Below are positions 49,341 through 58,456 of a stretch of DNA of 64,000 bases, one piece after another. Each line of letters starts with the position of its first letter. Position 1 is the first letter of the stretch. Source of the stretch: JAGVSR01 sp963742405 (GTDB lineage Bacteria; Pseudomonadota; Alphaproteobacteria; Rhizobiales; Hyphomicrobiaceae); contig CAVUMB010000004.1 in NCBI GenBank assembly GCA_963742405.1, forward strand, positions 1 to 64,000, written 5' to 3'. The notes beneath the pieces were generated by a model. That model had not been told where the DNA came from, did not search any database, and saw nothing but the letters and a program-made list of their open reading frames with translations. Position numbers and translations under genes: made by a program.

Positions 49341-49431
49341 GGGCTGGCGGCGGACGCATCCCTCGCCAACCGGGTCAGGTCGGGAACGAAGCAGCCCTAA
49401 CGATCAGGACGCGGGTCGTCCGCCAGCCTTT
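49341..49431 (+). ncRNA. ffs: signal recognition particle RNA (4.5S, bacterial small type)
   Basis: The sequence folds as one long hairpin. The outer stem GGCTGGCGG pairs with CCGCCAGCC, and the conserved loop GGGTCAGGT-CGGGAACG-AAGC followed by AGCC is the Ffh-binding domain. The usual CC/GG pair closing the GGAA tetraloop is CG/CG here, a compensating change that keeps the stem. Its place just before dnaX is typical. A short T-run follows. Confidence 0.88.
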
Positions 49432-49548
49432 CTAAGCGCGCTCACGGGCGCTGATCGGATCACAGTGGAGATCCGGCGCCCTCCGCGGGGGTGCGGCTCG
49501 CCGCGGGTCGCCTTGCTCCCTGGCCCTGCGGGCCGCTATGGGGTGCTG

Positions 49549-51381
49549 ATGGCTAAGAACAAAATCAAGACCGACGACTTGGACGGCAGCCGACCGGAGG
49601 CGCCTTACCTTGTGCTCGCGCGCAAATACCGACCGCAGACCTTCGACGATTTGATCGGCCAAGAGGCCATGGTCCGGACACTCCGCAACGCTTTTCAGTC
49701 GGGCCGGATCGCGCAGGGGTACATGCTGACCGGCGTACGCGGCGTCGGCAAAACCACGACGGCGCGAATCCTCGCCCGCGCGCTCAACTATGAAACGGAT
49801 ACCGTCGATCGTCCCTCGATCGATATGCCGGTTTTTGGACGGCACTGCGCAGATATCATCGAGAGTCGCCATCCCGATGTGATCGAAATGGACGCGGCAT
49901 CGAATACCGGTGTCGACGACGTCCGCGAAATCATTGAAAGCGCGCGCTACAAGCCGATTCTGGCGCGGACCAAGGTCTTCATCATCGACGAAGTCCACAT
50001 GTTGACCAAGAACGCATTCAACGCGCTTCTCAAGACGCTTGAGGAACCGCCGGAACATGTGAAGTTCATTTTTGCGACAACGGAAATCCGCAAGGTGCCG
50101 GTCACGGTGCTGTCGCGGTGTCAAAGGTTCGATCTGCGCCGCATCGACGTGCCGGAGCTGTCAGCGCATCTCGGACGGATTGTAGAAAGAGAACGGGCGT
50201 CAGCCGAGCCCGATGCGCTGGCCATGATCGCGCGATCCGCCGGGGGCAGCGTCCGCGATGGACTGTCCATTCTCGATCAGGCGATTGCAATGGGTTCGGG
50301 TGCGGTGACAGCCGATGTCGTGCGCGGCATGCTCGGGCTGGCCAATCGCGGGCGCGTGTTCGACCTTCTGGAAAAACTGCTCGGCGGGACACCAGCGGAA
50401 GCGCTGAAAGTGTTCGGCGCAATCCATCATGATGGGGCAGAGCCCGGGCAATTATTGGCCGATCTGGCCGATGTGGTGCATCTCGTCACGCGCTGCAAGG
50501 CGCTGGGTGGCGAGGCGGGCAATGAAGGCGTGCCGGCGGAAGATCAGCGGCGGGCTGCCTGGCTGGCTGAGAGACTGTCGATGCCGTTGCTGGCGCGGGC
50601 GTGGCAAATGCTGCTGAAAGGGATCGAGGAAGCCGGCAAAGCTCCCGATCCGCTGGCTGCGGCTGAAATGGTTTTGATTCGTATCGCCTACGTCGCCGAT
50701 TTGCCGCCGCCCGACGAAATCATGAAGGCGCTGGGTGGAGCCGGTCAGGTGTCGCGCCGACCGGTCCCTGCGACGTCGCCGCCGGCCGATCGCGAGCCAC
50801 GTTCGCCTCTCAACACGGCGATGCCTTCGGCCGCATCAATAAGTGATCGTGGATCGGAGGCTTCGGAGTTACCGGTTGAGTGGGCGGCCGATGACGCGCC
50901 GCCGCTTGAGGCGTATGGCGACTTGATTGAGGGGCTCAGTGATGATGACGATGTCCCCAATGCACCACAGGGGCAGTCGGCGCGTCCCTTACGGACGTTT
51001 GCCGAGATCGCGGAACTGGCTAGCGAGAGGCGTGATGCGCGGCTCAGGACACATTTGGAAGAGTATGTTTCGCTCGTGAAATTCGACGGTACGGCAGGTT
51101 CGATCGATCTTTATCTTCTGCCTGGCGCACCGCCTGAGATTGCCAACGACTTGCGCGAAAAACTAAATCGGTGGACAGACCGGCGTTGGGTTGTCGTTTT
51201 GTCAAAGGCGGCCGGCGAACCAACGCTTGGGCAGCAGCGCCGTGATCGGGAGGCGGCGGAACTGGCCCAATTGAAAAAGCACCCGGCAGTGGCGGCCATC
51301 TTCGAAGCCTTTCCCGATGCCAAATTCGCCGGCGTTCGAACGACCGCGGTTCGTGGGGATGACGAAGCTGGAACGGGTTAA
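49549..51381 (+). CDS. dnaX: DNA polymerase III tau/gamma subunit
   Basis: This protein has 610 residues from the ATG at 49549. The clamp-loader ATPase starts ARKYRPQTFDDLIGQEAMVR, with Walker A GVRGVGKTTTARI, Walker B FIIDEVHML and the sensor/arginine-finger region TTEIRKVPVTVLSRCQRFDL. The zinc-finger insert of most DnaX proteins is reduced to SIDMPVFGRHCADIIESRHP with one Cys, as in other Rhizobiales. Domain III and a variable acidic linker (about 400-510) are followed by a C-terminal tau part for contact with the polymerase. It loads the beta clamp at the fork. It heads the cluster dnaX, ybaB, DUF2585, recR. Confidence 0.95.
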   Translation: MAKNKIKTDDLDGSRPEAPYLVLARKYRPQTFDDLIGQEAMVRTLRNAFQSGRIAQGYMLTGVRGVGKTTTARILARALNYETDTVDRPSIDMPVFGRHCADIIESRHPDVIEMDAASNTGVDDVREIIESARYKPILARTKVFIIDEVHMLTKNAFNALLKTLEEPPEHVKFIFATTEIRKVPVTVLSRCQRFDLRRIDVPELSAHLGRIVERERASAEPDALAMIARSAGGSVRDGLSILDQAIAMGSGAVTADVVRGMLGLANRGRVFDLLEKLLGGTPAEALKVFGAIHHDGAEPGQLLADLADVVHLVTRCKALGGEAGNEGVPAEDQRRAAWLAERLSMPLLARAWQMLLKGIEEAGKAPDPLAAAEMVLIRIAYVADLPPPDEIMKALGGAGQVSRRPVPATSPPADREPRSPLNTAMPSAASISDRGSEASELPVEWAADDAPPLEAYGDLIEGLSDDDDVPNAPQGQSARPLRTFAEIAELASERRDARLRTHLEEYVSLVKFDGTAGSIDLYLLPGAPPEIANDLREKLNRWTDRRWVVVLSKAAGEPTLGQQRRDREAAELAQLKKHPAVAAIFEAFPDAKFAGVRTTAVRGDDEAGTG

Positions 51382-51446
51382 AGCACTGCCGGTTAATCTC
51401 GAAATCAGATTTGGCGCGATCGCGCGCCTTGGCCAGAGGACGACGC

Positions 51447-51767
51447 ATGAAGGACATTATGGGCATGATGAAACAGGTGGGCCAGATGCAGGCCCGCATG
51501 CAGCAGATGCAGGAAGAATTGGCCGAAGCGGAGATTGAAGGACAGTCCGGTGCAGGGCTCGTTCGCGTTACTCTCAACGGCAAGGGCGATATGAAGAAAA
51601 TTTCTATCGACCCCAGTCTGATGAAACCAAGCGAAGCGGAAATTCTCGAAGATCTCGTGCTTGCCGCGAACCAGGATGCGCGTGCGAAGGTCGAAAGCCA
51701 GATGGCTGCCAAGATGGCCGAGATCACAGGCGGACTGCCGCTTCCGCCGGGTCTGAAACTGTTCTAG
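51447..51767 (+). CDS. ybaB: nucleoid-associated protein YbaB/EbfC
   Basis: This protein has 106 residues from the ATG at 51447 (AGAGGA upstream). It has the usual start MKDIMGMMKQVGQMQARMQQ, a helical dimer region, then the core VRVTLNGKGDMKKISIDPSL and a helical end. It binds DNA as a dimer and shapes the nucleoid. The gene follows dnaX by 65 bases and precedes recR at one remove, the conserved dnaX-ybaB-recR arrangement. Confidence 0.93.
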   Translation: MKDIMGMMKQVGQMQARMQQMQEELAEAEIEGQSGAGLVRVTLNGKGDMKKISIDPSLMKPSEAEILEDLVLAANQDARAKVESQMAAKMAEITGGLPLPPGLKLF

Positions 51768-51814
51768 CCTCATCTTACCGCATTTGATTCCTGCGCGGCC
51801 TGGGGGGCAATCAA

Positions 51815-52417
51815 ATGATAGCGCGCACGCCACCGACAATGCGGAGCCGCGTCGCGGACATGACGCCGATGGGATGGCTCGCTGCCGCGGGGGTCGTTGC
51901 CGGCCTCGCCATCATTCTGTGGGCCATGGGCAGAACACCGATCTGCACATGCGGCGAAATCAAGCTCTGGCACGGCGTGGTCAAGAGTGCTGAGAACTCG
52001 CAGCACATCACCGACTGGTACACGCCTAGTCATGTGATCCATGGCTTCATCTTTTATGGCGCACTGACGTGGCTGATGCCGCAGTCCTCGTTTCTTACAA
52101 GACTTCTTCTGGCGCTTGGCATCGAAAGTGCGTGGGAGATTGTGGAGAACACCAACGCCACCATCGAGCGGTATCGTACGGCGACGATTGCCCTCGATTA
52201 CTATGGTGACTCGATCCTCAATTCGATTTCCGACGTGCTGGCGATGGCCGTCGGCTTCACGCTCGCTTCGATCCTCCCGGTCTCAGTGACCGTGGGGCTT
52301 GCCATTGCGGCTGAATTGTTCACGGGCTTCATGATCCGGGATAACCTGACCTTGAATGTCATCATGCTGCTTCATCCGATCGACGCCATTAAAGCGTGGC
52401 AGTCAGCGGTCGGATAG
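51815..52417 (+). CDS. DUF2585 membrane protein
   Basis: This 200-residue protein has about four membrane helices (MGWLAAAGVVAGLAIILWAM, then HVIHGFIFYGALTWLMPQSS and others). Signature stretches are GRTPICTCGEIKLWHGVVKS, SQHITDWYTPSHVIHGF, ESAWEIVENTNATIERYR and GDSILNSISDVLAMAVGF. They match DUF2585, an alphaproteobacterial family of unknown function. Conserved His, Cys and Glu in the loops might bind a cofactor. It is inserted between ybaB and recR, probably in the same transcript. Confidence 0.87.
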   Translation: MIARTPPTMRSRVADMTPMGWLAAAGVVAGLAIILWAMGRTPICTCGEIKLWHGVVKSAENSQHITDWYTPSHVIHGFIFYGALTWLMPQSSFLTRLLLALGIESAWEIVENTNATIERYRTATIALDYYGDSILNSISDVLAMAVGFTLASILPVSVTVGLAIAAELFTGFMIRDNLTLNVIMLLHPIDAIKAWQSAVG

Positions 52418-52473
52418 GCGTCGGTGAATCGTGCTAAGCGGCGGTGCACATCCCGTGCTAACAGTGCGTCGCA

Positions 52474-53079
52474 ATGTCGAAAAAAATAGCAGGTCCTGAA
52501 ATTGAGCGCCTCGTGCAGCTCCTGGCGCGGCTGCCGGGACTTGGGCCCCGCTCGGCGCGTAAGGCGGCGCTCGGTCTTCTAAAGAAGCGGCAAGAATTGC
52601 TGGTGCCGCTGTCGGACGCTCTGAAGATCGCGGTTGAGAAAATCGTCGAGTGTCCAACGTGCGGCAACCTCGATACGGTTTCACCATGCACCATTTGCCA
52701 GGATCCCCGTCGGGATCCGACGTTGATCGTCGTCGTGGAAGAGGTGGGTGATCTGTGGGCGTTGGAACGGGCGGGTGTCGTCAATGCCCGCTATCACGTA
52801 CTTGGCGGTCATTTGTCACCATTGGACGGGATTGGCCCGGAGAACCTTAATATCGGTTCGCTTCGCCTACGGGCCGCGGCATCGGACGTTGGCGAAATTC
52901 TCCTCGCTCTGAATGCAACGGTGGAAGGCCAGTCGACGGCGCATTATGTGATGGACCAGTTGGCCGGCTTGGACGTTACCGTTTCACGATTGGCGCAGGG
53001 CGTGCCGATCGGAGGCGAACTCGACTATCTCGACGAAGGGACGCTGGCTGCTGCGATCAAATCGCGCCGGCGGGTGTAG
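52474..53079 (+). CDS. recR: recombination protein RecR
   Basis: This 201-residue protein has the helix-hairpin-helix RLPGLGPRSARKAALGLLKK (about 19-38), zinc finger CPTCGNLDTVSPCTIC (57-72) and Toprim domain (VVVEEVGDLWALERAGVVNA, then GLDVTVSRLAQGVPIGGELD). It loads RecA at gaps together with RecF and RecO. It is the last gene of the dnaX cluster; the MATE gene follows after 19 bases. Confidence 0.96.
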   Translation: MSKKIAGPEIERLVQLLARLPGLGPRSARKAALGLLKKRQELLVPLSDALKIAVEKIVECPTCGNLDTVSPCTICQDPRRDPTLIVVVEEVGDLWALERAGVVNARYHVLGGHLSPLDGIGPENLNIGSLRLRAAASDVGEILLALNATVEGQSTAHYVMDQLAGLDVTVSRLAQGVPIGGELDYLDEGTLAAAIKSRRRV

Positions 53080-53098
53080 GCAAGCGGAGTAATCTGAG

Positions 53099-54473
53099 AT
53101 GGATGGGGCGGAGTTAACGATGACCGGGCCCGCCCCGGCGGCCCCGCCGCGATTTGTGACCGGATCACTGCTCACGCATATCCTGATCATGAGTGGAACC
53201 GGCGCGGTCGGGCTGATTGCAATCTTCATCGGCGACCTCGCCAACATTCTGTTCCTGTCATGGCTGAGCGACGAAGCCATCGTTGCTGCGGTCGGGTATG
53301 CCAGTTCAATCCTATTCTTCACAACATCGATCGGAATAGGCCTGTCGATTGCGGCCACTTCTCTCGTATCGCCGGCGATCGGCTCTGGAGATCGGCCGAA
53401 GGCGCGACGGCTGGCGTCGAGCTCGCTTGTCGTCACGCTCGTTGTTTCCGCCGTTCTAACGGTCGTCGTTTGGCTTGCCGTGCCGCCGCTGCTGAAACTT
53501 CTGGGTGCGCAGGGGCGCACGTATGAACTGGCGCGCGATTACCTTTGGATCCTTGTGCCGTTCCTGCCACCGCTGGCGCTTGCGATGACCTCAACGGGCA
53601 TTTTGCGTAGCGTTGGCGATCCACGTCGCGCGATGCACATCACGTTGACGGGGGCAATCGTCAATATTGCGCTCGATCCGCTGTTGATCTTTGTCTTTGG
53701 CCTTGGCATTCACGGCGCCGCCATCGCATCGGGTATCGCGCGACTAGCAATGCTCGCGTATGCGATGCATGCCGTTGTGCGGGTCCATAACATGGCCTCA
53801 AAGCCGACCATGCCGGCCATGAGGACGGATTGGCCGCCGTTGCTTGCGGTCGCCTTGCCGGCGGTCCTGACGAACGTTGCGACGCCGGTCGGCAACGCGT
53901 ACGTGACCGCCGCGATCGCGACGCATGGCGACAGTGCGGTGGCGGCTTGGGCCATCATCGGGCGGATCATTCCGGTTGCGTTCGGTGCGATCTATGCCCT
54001 TTCGGGATCGATCGGCCCAATTATCGGTCAAAACTTCGGCGCGCGGGACTACGAGCGAATGCGGCGGGCATTTACGCTCTCGCTGGCGGTCAATGCCGCG
54101 TTTACGCTGGCGGCTTGGATTGCGCTATGGCTCGGCACCGGATCTGATCATTGCGTTTTTCAAGGTGTCGGGGAGCGCGGCCGAACTGATCCAGTTTTTC
54201 AACGCTATGCTCTCGCCGCTGTTTGTTTTTCTGGGGGCGCTGTTTGTGGCCAACGCCGCCTTCAACACGCTGGGGCACGCCCAGCTGTCGACGTGGCTGA
54301 ACTGGGGGCGGGCGACGGTCGGAACCATCCCTTTCGTCGACTACGGGTCGCGGATGGCGGGTGCAGAAGGTGTGCTGGCGGGCAATATGATCGGTGGAAT
54401 CGCATTCGGCGGCTTGGCGGTGTGGCTATGTTACCGGCTGATGGACCGCCTGAGGTTCAAGCCGGCGCAATAA
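53099..54473 (+). pseudogene. MATE-family efflux transporter, one frameshift
   Basis: This is a multidrug and toxin extrusion protein of about 458 residues and 12 membrane helices. The first frame covers residues 1-347 (PRFVTGSLLTHILIMSGTGA, SLVSPAIGSGDRPKARRLAS, LTNVATPVGNAYVTAAIATH). At about 54140, GCTCGGCACC contains one G too many. Past it the protein continues in another frame as APDLIIAFFKVSGSAAELIQ and ends RLMDRLRFKPAQ with TAA at 54471-54473. With the shift, three C-terminal helices are lost. The rest is conserved, so a sequence error is a fair alternative to a real mutation. Confidence 0.82.
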
Positions 54474-54560
54474 CGAGCAGCCATCTCGCGTCGAATCACT
54501 GGCTGAAGTATGCGGGGAGACCCGGCGTCCCTGGTGCGCCGGACCGAGAGAGCTCGCGTC

Positions 54561-55640
54561 ATGACCTTCGCCGCCGCCGGTCAGCCACAGCGCATCGCGA
54601 TCGTCGCGCCGACGCTCGCGGGCGTTTTGTGCGACAGGTCGAACCTGATCCGTGCCTTGAAAGCGCGCGGCCACGCCGTAGTGGTCGTGGCGGCGTCGCA
54701 CCTCGCCGGTGAGGTTGCGGCGCTGCATCATCTGGGTGGTGAACATCGGACGTTTGATCCCAATCCGGCGGGCATGGCGTTTTTTGCTCAGCGCCGGGTC
54801 GTTCGTGCCGTGCGAGATATCTTAGTCGCGTGGCAGGCCGGAACGGTCATCGTGGGCGGCGAAGGTTTAGCGGCGCTTGCCGCATCAGCGGCGCGCCAGG
54901 CGGGCGCACGCCGGATCGTGACGATCATCGGCGGGCTTGGCGGCGGATCAGCAGCGGCCGACCGGCGCGCAATAAAATTGAGTGCGGCGATCATCTGTCA
55001 CAACGGAGAAACCGCGCGAGCCGTGTCGGCGTCGTTCAAAATGCAGGGAAAAACTCTCGTTGTGACGCCGGGTGACGGGGTCGATCTCCTTGCATTCCCC
55101 GCTGTGCCGTTGCCAGCCCAGATGTCGCCGGTGCGATTCTTGATGATCACGAATCCAGACGAGCGAGATGCAATTGAAGCTTACACTGCGGCGGCGCGCG
55201 ACTTGACGGCACGGGGTCTGGAGGCATGCTTCGAATTGGCAACGGACCGGGAGGCCGCGCAGGACACCACGCTGCTGACGGTTGCGGGCGTGACGTTCCA
55301 CGGCCGCGCCGCTGATCCGGCGAACCTTTTGGCCGGCGTCCATGTCGCGGTGCATTTGTCGGCGGATGACGGATCTCCCGCGGCGCTGAAGCAGGCTCTC
55401 GCCACGGGTCGGCCGGTGGTTACACTCGATGTGCCGGGATGCCGCGAGATGGTGGACGAGCGGGTGAATGGCTGCCTCCTGCCGCCGGGCGATCAAGCGG
55501 CGCTGATTAGGGTCCTGGAAAGCTTTGTACGGCATCGCAATCTCATGCCGGCGGAGGCTCGGGCTTCCCGCATCAAGGCGGAGAATGGGTTTGGCAGTGC
55601 ACAGGTTTTGGCGCCGGTTCTAGCGGCGGTCGAAGGCTAA
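54561..55640 (+). CDS. family 4-type glycosyltransferase
   Basis: This protein has 359 residues from the ATG at 54561. The N-terminal Rossmann half has RIAIVAPTLAGVLCDRSNLI and LKARGHAVVVVAASHLAGEV. The C-terminal half has the sugar-nucleotide site VAVHLSADDGSPAALKQALA, then GRPVVTLDVPGCREMVDERV and NGCLLPPGDQAAL, where the Glu of E-x7-E-type motifs is only partly kept. It is a GT-B fold, GT4-like. It probably adds a sugar in envelope polysaccharide synthesis. It stands between the MATE exporter and def. Confidence 0.8.
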   Translation: MTFAAAGQPQRIAIVAPTLAGVLCDRSNLIRALKARGHAVVVVAASHLAGEVAALHHLGGEHRTFDPNPAGMAFFAQRRVVRAVRDILVAWQAGTVIVGGEGLAALAASAARQAGARRIVTIIGGLGGGSAAADRRAIKLSAAIICHNGETARAVSASFKMQGKTLVVTPGDGVDLLAFPAVPLPAQMSPVRFLMITNPDERDAIEAYTAAARDLTARGLEACFELATDREAAQDTTLLTVAGVTFHGRAADPANLLAGVHVAVHLSADDGSPAALKQALATGRPVVTLDVPGCREMVDERVNGCLLPPGDQAALIRVLESFVRHRNLMPAEARASRIKAENGFGSAQVLAPVLAAVEG

Positions 55641-55724
55641 TTGGGATCGGCCGCGTTAAGGCATCGCGGCGCGACTTTGCAGGGATGGATTGACCCCGTC
55701 GAAGGGCTCTCTTATGTCAGCAAA

Positions 55725-56243
55725 ATGGCCAAGCTTCCCATCATCACCCTGCCCGATCCACTGCTGCGCGAGACCTCGAAGCCTATCGAGCATATCGATG
55801 CGCAGGTTCTGCGGCTGGCAGATGACATGCTTGAGACGATGTACGACGCGCCAGGGATCGGCTTGGCTGCGATCCAGGTCGGCGTGCCGCGGCGGCTCGT
55901 CGTGCTCGACTGCGCCGGAGAGGACGAAGCGCCCGATCCGCGTGTGCTCATCAATCCGGAAATCCTGCAACTCGGCTCGCAGATTAAGGTCTATGAGGAA
56001 GGCTGCTTGTCGATCCCGGATTTTCGGGTCGATATCGAGCGGCCTGCGGAATTGCGGCTTCGTTATCTGGATCGCAACGGTCAGCTGCAGGAGCATGACG
56101 CAGGCGGTCTCTTTGCGACGGCGATCCAGCATGAACTCGATCATCTTGATGGCAAACTTATCATCGACTTCCTATCACGGCTGAAACGCGACATGGTCGT
56201 GCGCAAGTTCAAGAAGCTGGCGCGGCAGGACGGGCCGCTCTGA
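55725..56243 (+). CDS. def: peptide deformylase
   Basis: This protein has 172 residues from the ATG at 55725, where homology begins (MAKLPIITLPDPLLRETSKP). The three active-site motifs are present: GIGLAAIQVG, EEGCLSIPD (metal-ligand Cys) and QHELDHLDGKL (two His ligands and the catalytic Glu). It removes the formyl group from new proteins, using a metal, usually Fe2+. It is followed after 28 bases by fmt, which adds the formyl group to initiator tRNA, the usual pairing. Confidence 0.96.
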   Translation: MAKLPIITLPDPLLRETSKPIEHIDAQVLRLADDMLETMYDAPGIGLAAIQVGVPRRLVVLDCAGEDEAPDPRVLINPEILQLGSQIKVYEEGCLSIPDFRVDIERPAELRLRYLDRNGQLQEHDAGGLFATAIQHELDHLDGKLIIDFLSRLKRDMVVRKFKKLARQDGPL

Positions 56244-56271
56244 CGGCGGATCAGCCGGAGGGCCTCGCAGC

Positions 56272-57213
56272 ATGCCGTTGAAACTCGTGTTCATGGGAAC
56301 GCCGGAGTTTTCCGTTCCCTGCCTCGATGCCTTGGTCGCAGCAGGGCATGAAGTGGTGGGGGTCTATTCGCAGCCGCCCCGTCCCGCGGGGCGGGGAATG
56401 GCCGATCGGAAATCTCCCGTGCATGCCCGCGCCGACGCGCTTGGCATCCCGGTTCTGACGCCGCAAACTTTGAAGGACCCGAAGGAGCAAGCGATGTTTG
56501 CGTCGTTTACTCCCGATGCGGCCATCGTCGTCGCCTATGGGCTCTTATTGCCGAAAGCGATACTGGATGCGCCCAAGTTCGGTTGCTTTAACGTCCATGC
56601 ATCGGCCCTGCCGCGTTGGCGGGGAGCCGCCCCCATCCATCGCGCTATCATGTCCGGAGATCGGGAAACGGCTGTCATGGTGATGAAGATGGAGCCGGGC
56701 CTCGATACGGGCCCGGTCTGCGCCACCACGCGCGTACCGATCGGCGACTTGACGACGACGGGGGACCTGCACGACACGCTCGCCGTCGTCGGGGCGGATC
56801 TCATACTTGCGGCGCTCGCAGACCTGGAGGCGGGCCGGTTGATCGCGGTTGCTCAGTCCGTCGAGGACGTCATGTATGCCGCCAAGATCGACAAGGCCGA
56901 GGCTCGGATCGATTTCACGCGGCCGGCGCTTGAGGTCCACAACCATATTCGCGGGCTTTCGCCATTTCCGGGTGCATGGTTCGAAGCGGCGGGTCTGGCT
57001 GGCACAACCGAGCGCATCAAGGTGCTGCGTTCCGAGCCGGTCTCGGGCGCAGGAACAGCGGGTACGGTGCTCGACGATAACCTTACGATTGCTTGTGGCG
57101 CAGGGGCGGTGCGATTGATCGAGGTGCAACGCGCCGGCAAGCGCCCGGTCGTGGCGCAAGACTTCTTACGAGGTTTTCCGCTGCCGGTCGGCACCACCGT
57201 TAATCAAACGTAA
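56272..57213 (+). CDS. fmt: methionyl-tRNA formyltransferase
   Basis: This 313-residue protein has formyl-donor domain motifs MPLKLVFMGTPEFSVPCLDA, the active site NVHASALPRWRGAAPIHRAI (Asn, His) and MKMEPGLDTGPV with the catalytic Asp. The C-terminal tRNA-binding barrel starts near residue 205 (PALEVHNHIRGLSPFPGAWF). It transfers formyl from 10-formyl-THF to Met-tRNA for translation start. It is co-directional with def and probably co-transcribed. Confidence 0.96.
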   Translation: MPLKLVFMGTPEFSVPCLDALVAAGHEVVGVYSQPPRPAGRGMADRKSPVHARADALGIPVLTPQTLKDPKEQAMFASFTPDAAIVVAYGLLLPKAILDAPKFGCFNVHASALPRWRGAAPIHRAIMSGDRETAVMVMKMEPGLDTGPVCATTRVPIGDLTTTGDLHDTLAVVGADLILAALADLEAGRLIAVAQSVEDVMYAAKIDKAEARIDFTRPALEVHNHIRGLSPFPGAWFEAAGLAGTTERIKVLRSEPVSGAGTAGTVLDDNLTIACGAGAVRLIEVQRAGKRPVVAQDFLRGFPLPVGTTVNQT

Positions 57214-57286
57214 AGATCGGCCGCGACGACACACCGGGCCGCACTAAAGTGGGACATCTCTCACCCGTGCTGACCGGAGTTTTAGA

Positions 57287-57622
57287 ATGTCGCGCGTCTT
57301 CGCTCTCGGCCTTGCCGCATGCCTTGCCGGCGGCTCCACTGTCGCATTCGCCCAATCATCGACCATTCGCATCGAGCCGCGGCCCGTTTATGGAGCGACG
57401 GTGACGATCGAGGAAGGGGTGCGCGTTTTTAGGCCGTTGCCGCCCGACAAGTACGTCATCGTCAATCCCAACGGCACACCGGTGAACCTGGGCGTGAACG
57501 AGACCAACGTGACCGAAACCCGCCATAGCTTCTCGCGCAGTGTCAACACGCACCGCACCACCGGCACCCCTTGGTACAACAACTTCCAGCCGTGCATTCC
57601 CGCCGTCGGCGATAGCTGCTGA
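57287..57622 (+). CDS. small secreted protein of unknown function
   Basis: This 111-residue protein has signal peptide residues 1-23 (MSRVFALGLAACLAGGSTVA, cut after FAQ). The mature part is polar with EPRPVYGATVTIEEGVRVFR, VIVNPNGTPVNLGVNETNVT and two cysteines at the end (FQPCIPAVGDSC), which may bond. No family is recognised. It lies between fmt and truA and has a likely terminator after it, so it is probably its own transcript. Confidence 0.75.
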   Translation: MSRVFALGLAACLAGGSTVAFAQSSTIRIEPRPVYGATVTIEEGVRVFRPLPPDKYVIVNPNGTPVNLGVNETNVTETRHSFSRSVNTHRTTGTPWYNNFQPCIPAVGDSC

Positions 57623-57654
57623 TGGTCGCTTGAGGCCGGCGCCGAACATGGCAT

Positions 57655-57687
57655 AAGAGGGCGCCGCGTTAACGCGGTGCCCTTTCT
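57655..57687 (+). terminator. hairpin terminator after small secreted protein gene
   Basis: AGGGC-CCGCGTT pairs with AACGCGG-GCCCT (one unpaired base on each side), followed by TTTCT. The hairpin ends just before the truA start and could also affect truA translation. Confidence 0.6.
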
Positions 57688-57706
57688 CATTCACCGACGC
57701 CCGCAG

Positions 57707-58456
57707 ATGCCCCGGTACAAACTTGTTATCGAATATGACGGCACGCCTTTTGTCGGCTGGCAAATTCAGTCTGAGGGCATGTCCGTGCAAGGCGCGCTAC
57801 AAGACGCCTTCTTCAAATTTTCCGGTGAGCAGGTAAGAGTAAGAGGTGCTGGCCGCACCGATTCCGGCGTGCATGCGCTGGGGCAGGTGGCACACGTTGA
57901 TCTCGTTCGCGACTGGGCGCCGGGGCGGATCCGCGATGCCTTGAATTTTCACCTTCGGCCGGCGCCGTGTGCCGTCCTCGAGTGCTGCGCGGTTGATGAA
58001 ACATTCGATGCGCGTTTCAGCGCTGTGGCGCGGCACTACGTCTATCGCATCCTCAGCCGGCGCGCCCCGCCCACACTCGATCTCAACCGCGTGTGGTGGC
58101 TGACACAGGATCTGGACGTCGAGAAGATGCAAGCGGCGGCGAACCTTCTCGTCGGGACGCACGACTTCACGACCTTTCGCGCCTCGCAGTGCCAAGCCAA
58201 GTCGCCCATCCGTACGCTTGAAAGGCTCGATATCGTGCGCGAGGGCGCCGAGATCATCGTCCGGGCATCGGCACGTTCATTTCTGCATAATCAGGTGCGC
58301 TCCATGGTTGGCACGCTGAAGCTTGTCGGCGAGGGTAAATGGCGGCCCGGCGATGTCGCGGCGGCGCTCGACGGGCGGGATCGGAGACGCTGCGGGACAG
58401 TGGCCCCATCAAGCGGTCTTTACCTGGAGCGCGTCGATTATCCGAGCGGTACCTAA
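57707..58456 (+). CDS. truA: tRNA pseudouridine synthase A
   Basis: This protein has 249 residues from the ATG at 57707 (MPRYKLVIEYDGTPFVGWQI). The catalytic Asp is in the conserved RGAGRTDSGVHALGQVAH. Other landmarks are HYVYRILSRRAPP, HDFTTFRASQCQAKSP and ARSFLHNQVRSMVGTLKLVG. It makes pseudouridine at tRNA positions 38-40. Its end overlaps the end of the convergent sbcC by four bases. Confidence 0.95.
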   Translation: MPRYKLVIEYDGTPFVGWQIQSEGMSVQGALQDAFFKFSGEQVRVRGAGRTDSGVHALGQVAHVDLVRDWAPGRIRDALNFHLRPAPCAVLECCAVDETFDARFSAVARHYVYRILSRRAPPTLDLNRVWWLTQDLDVEKMQAAANLLVGTHDFTTFRASQCQAKSPIRTLERLDIVREGAEIIVRASARSFLHNQVRSMVGTLKLVGEGKWRPGDVAAALDGRDRRRCGTVAPSSGLYLERVDYPSGT

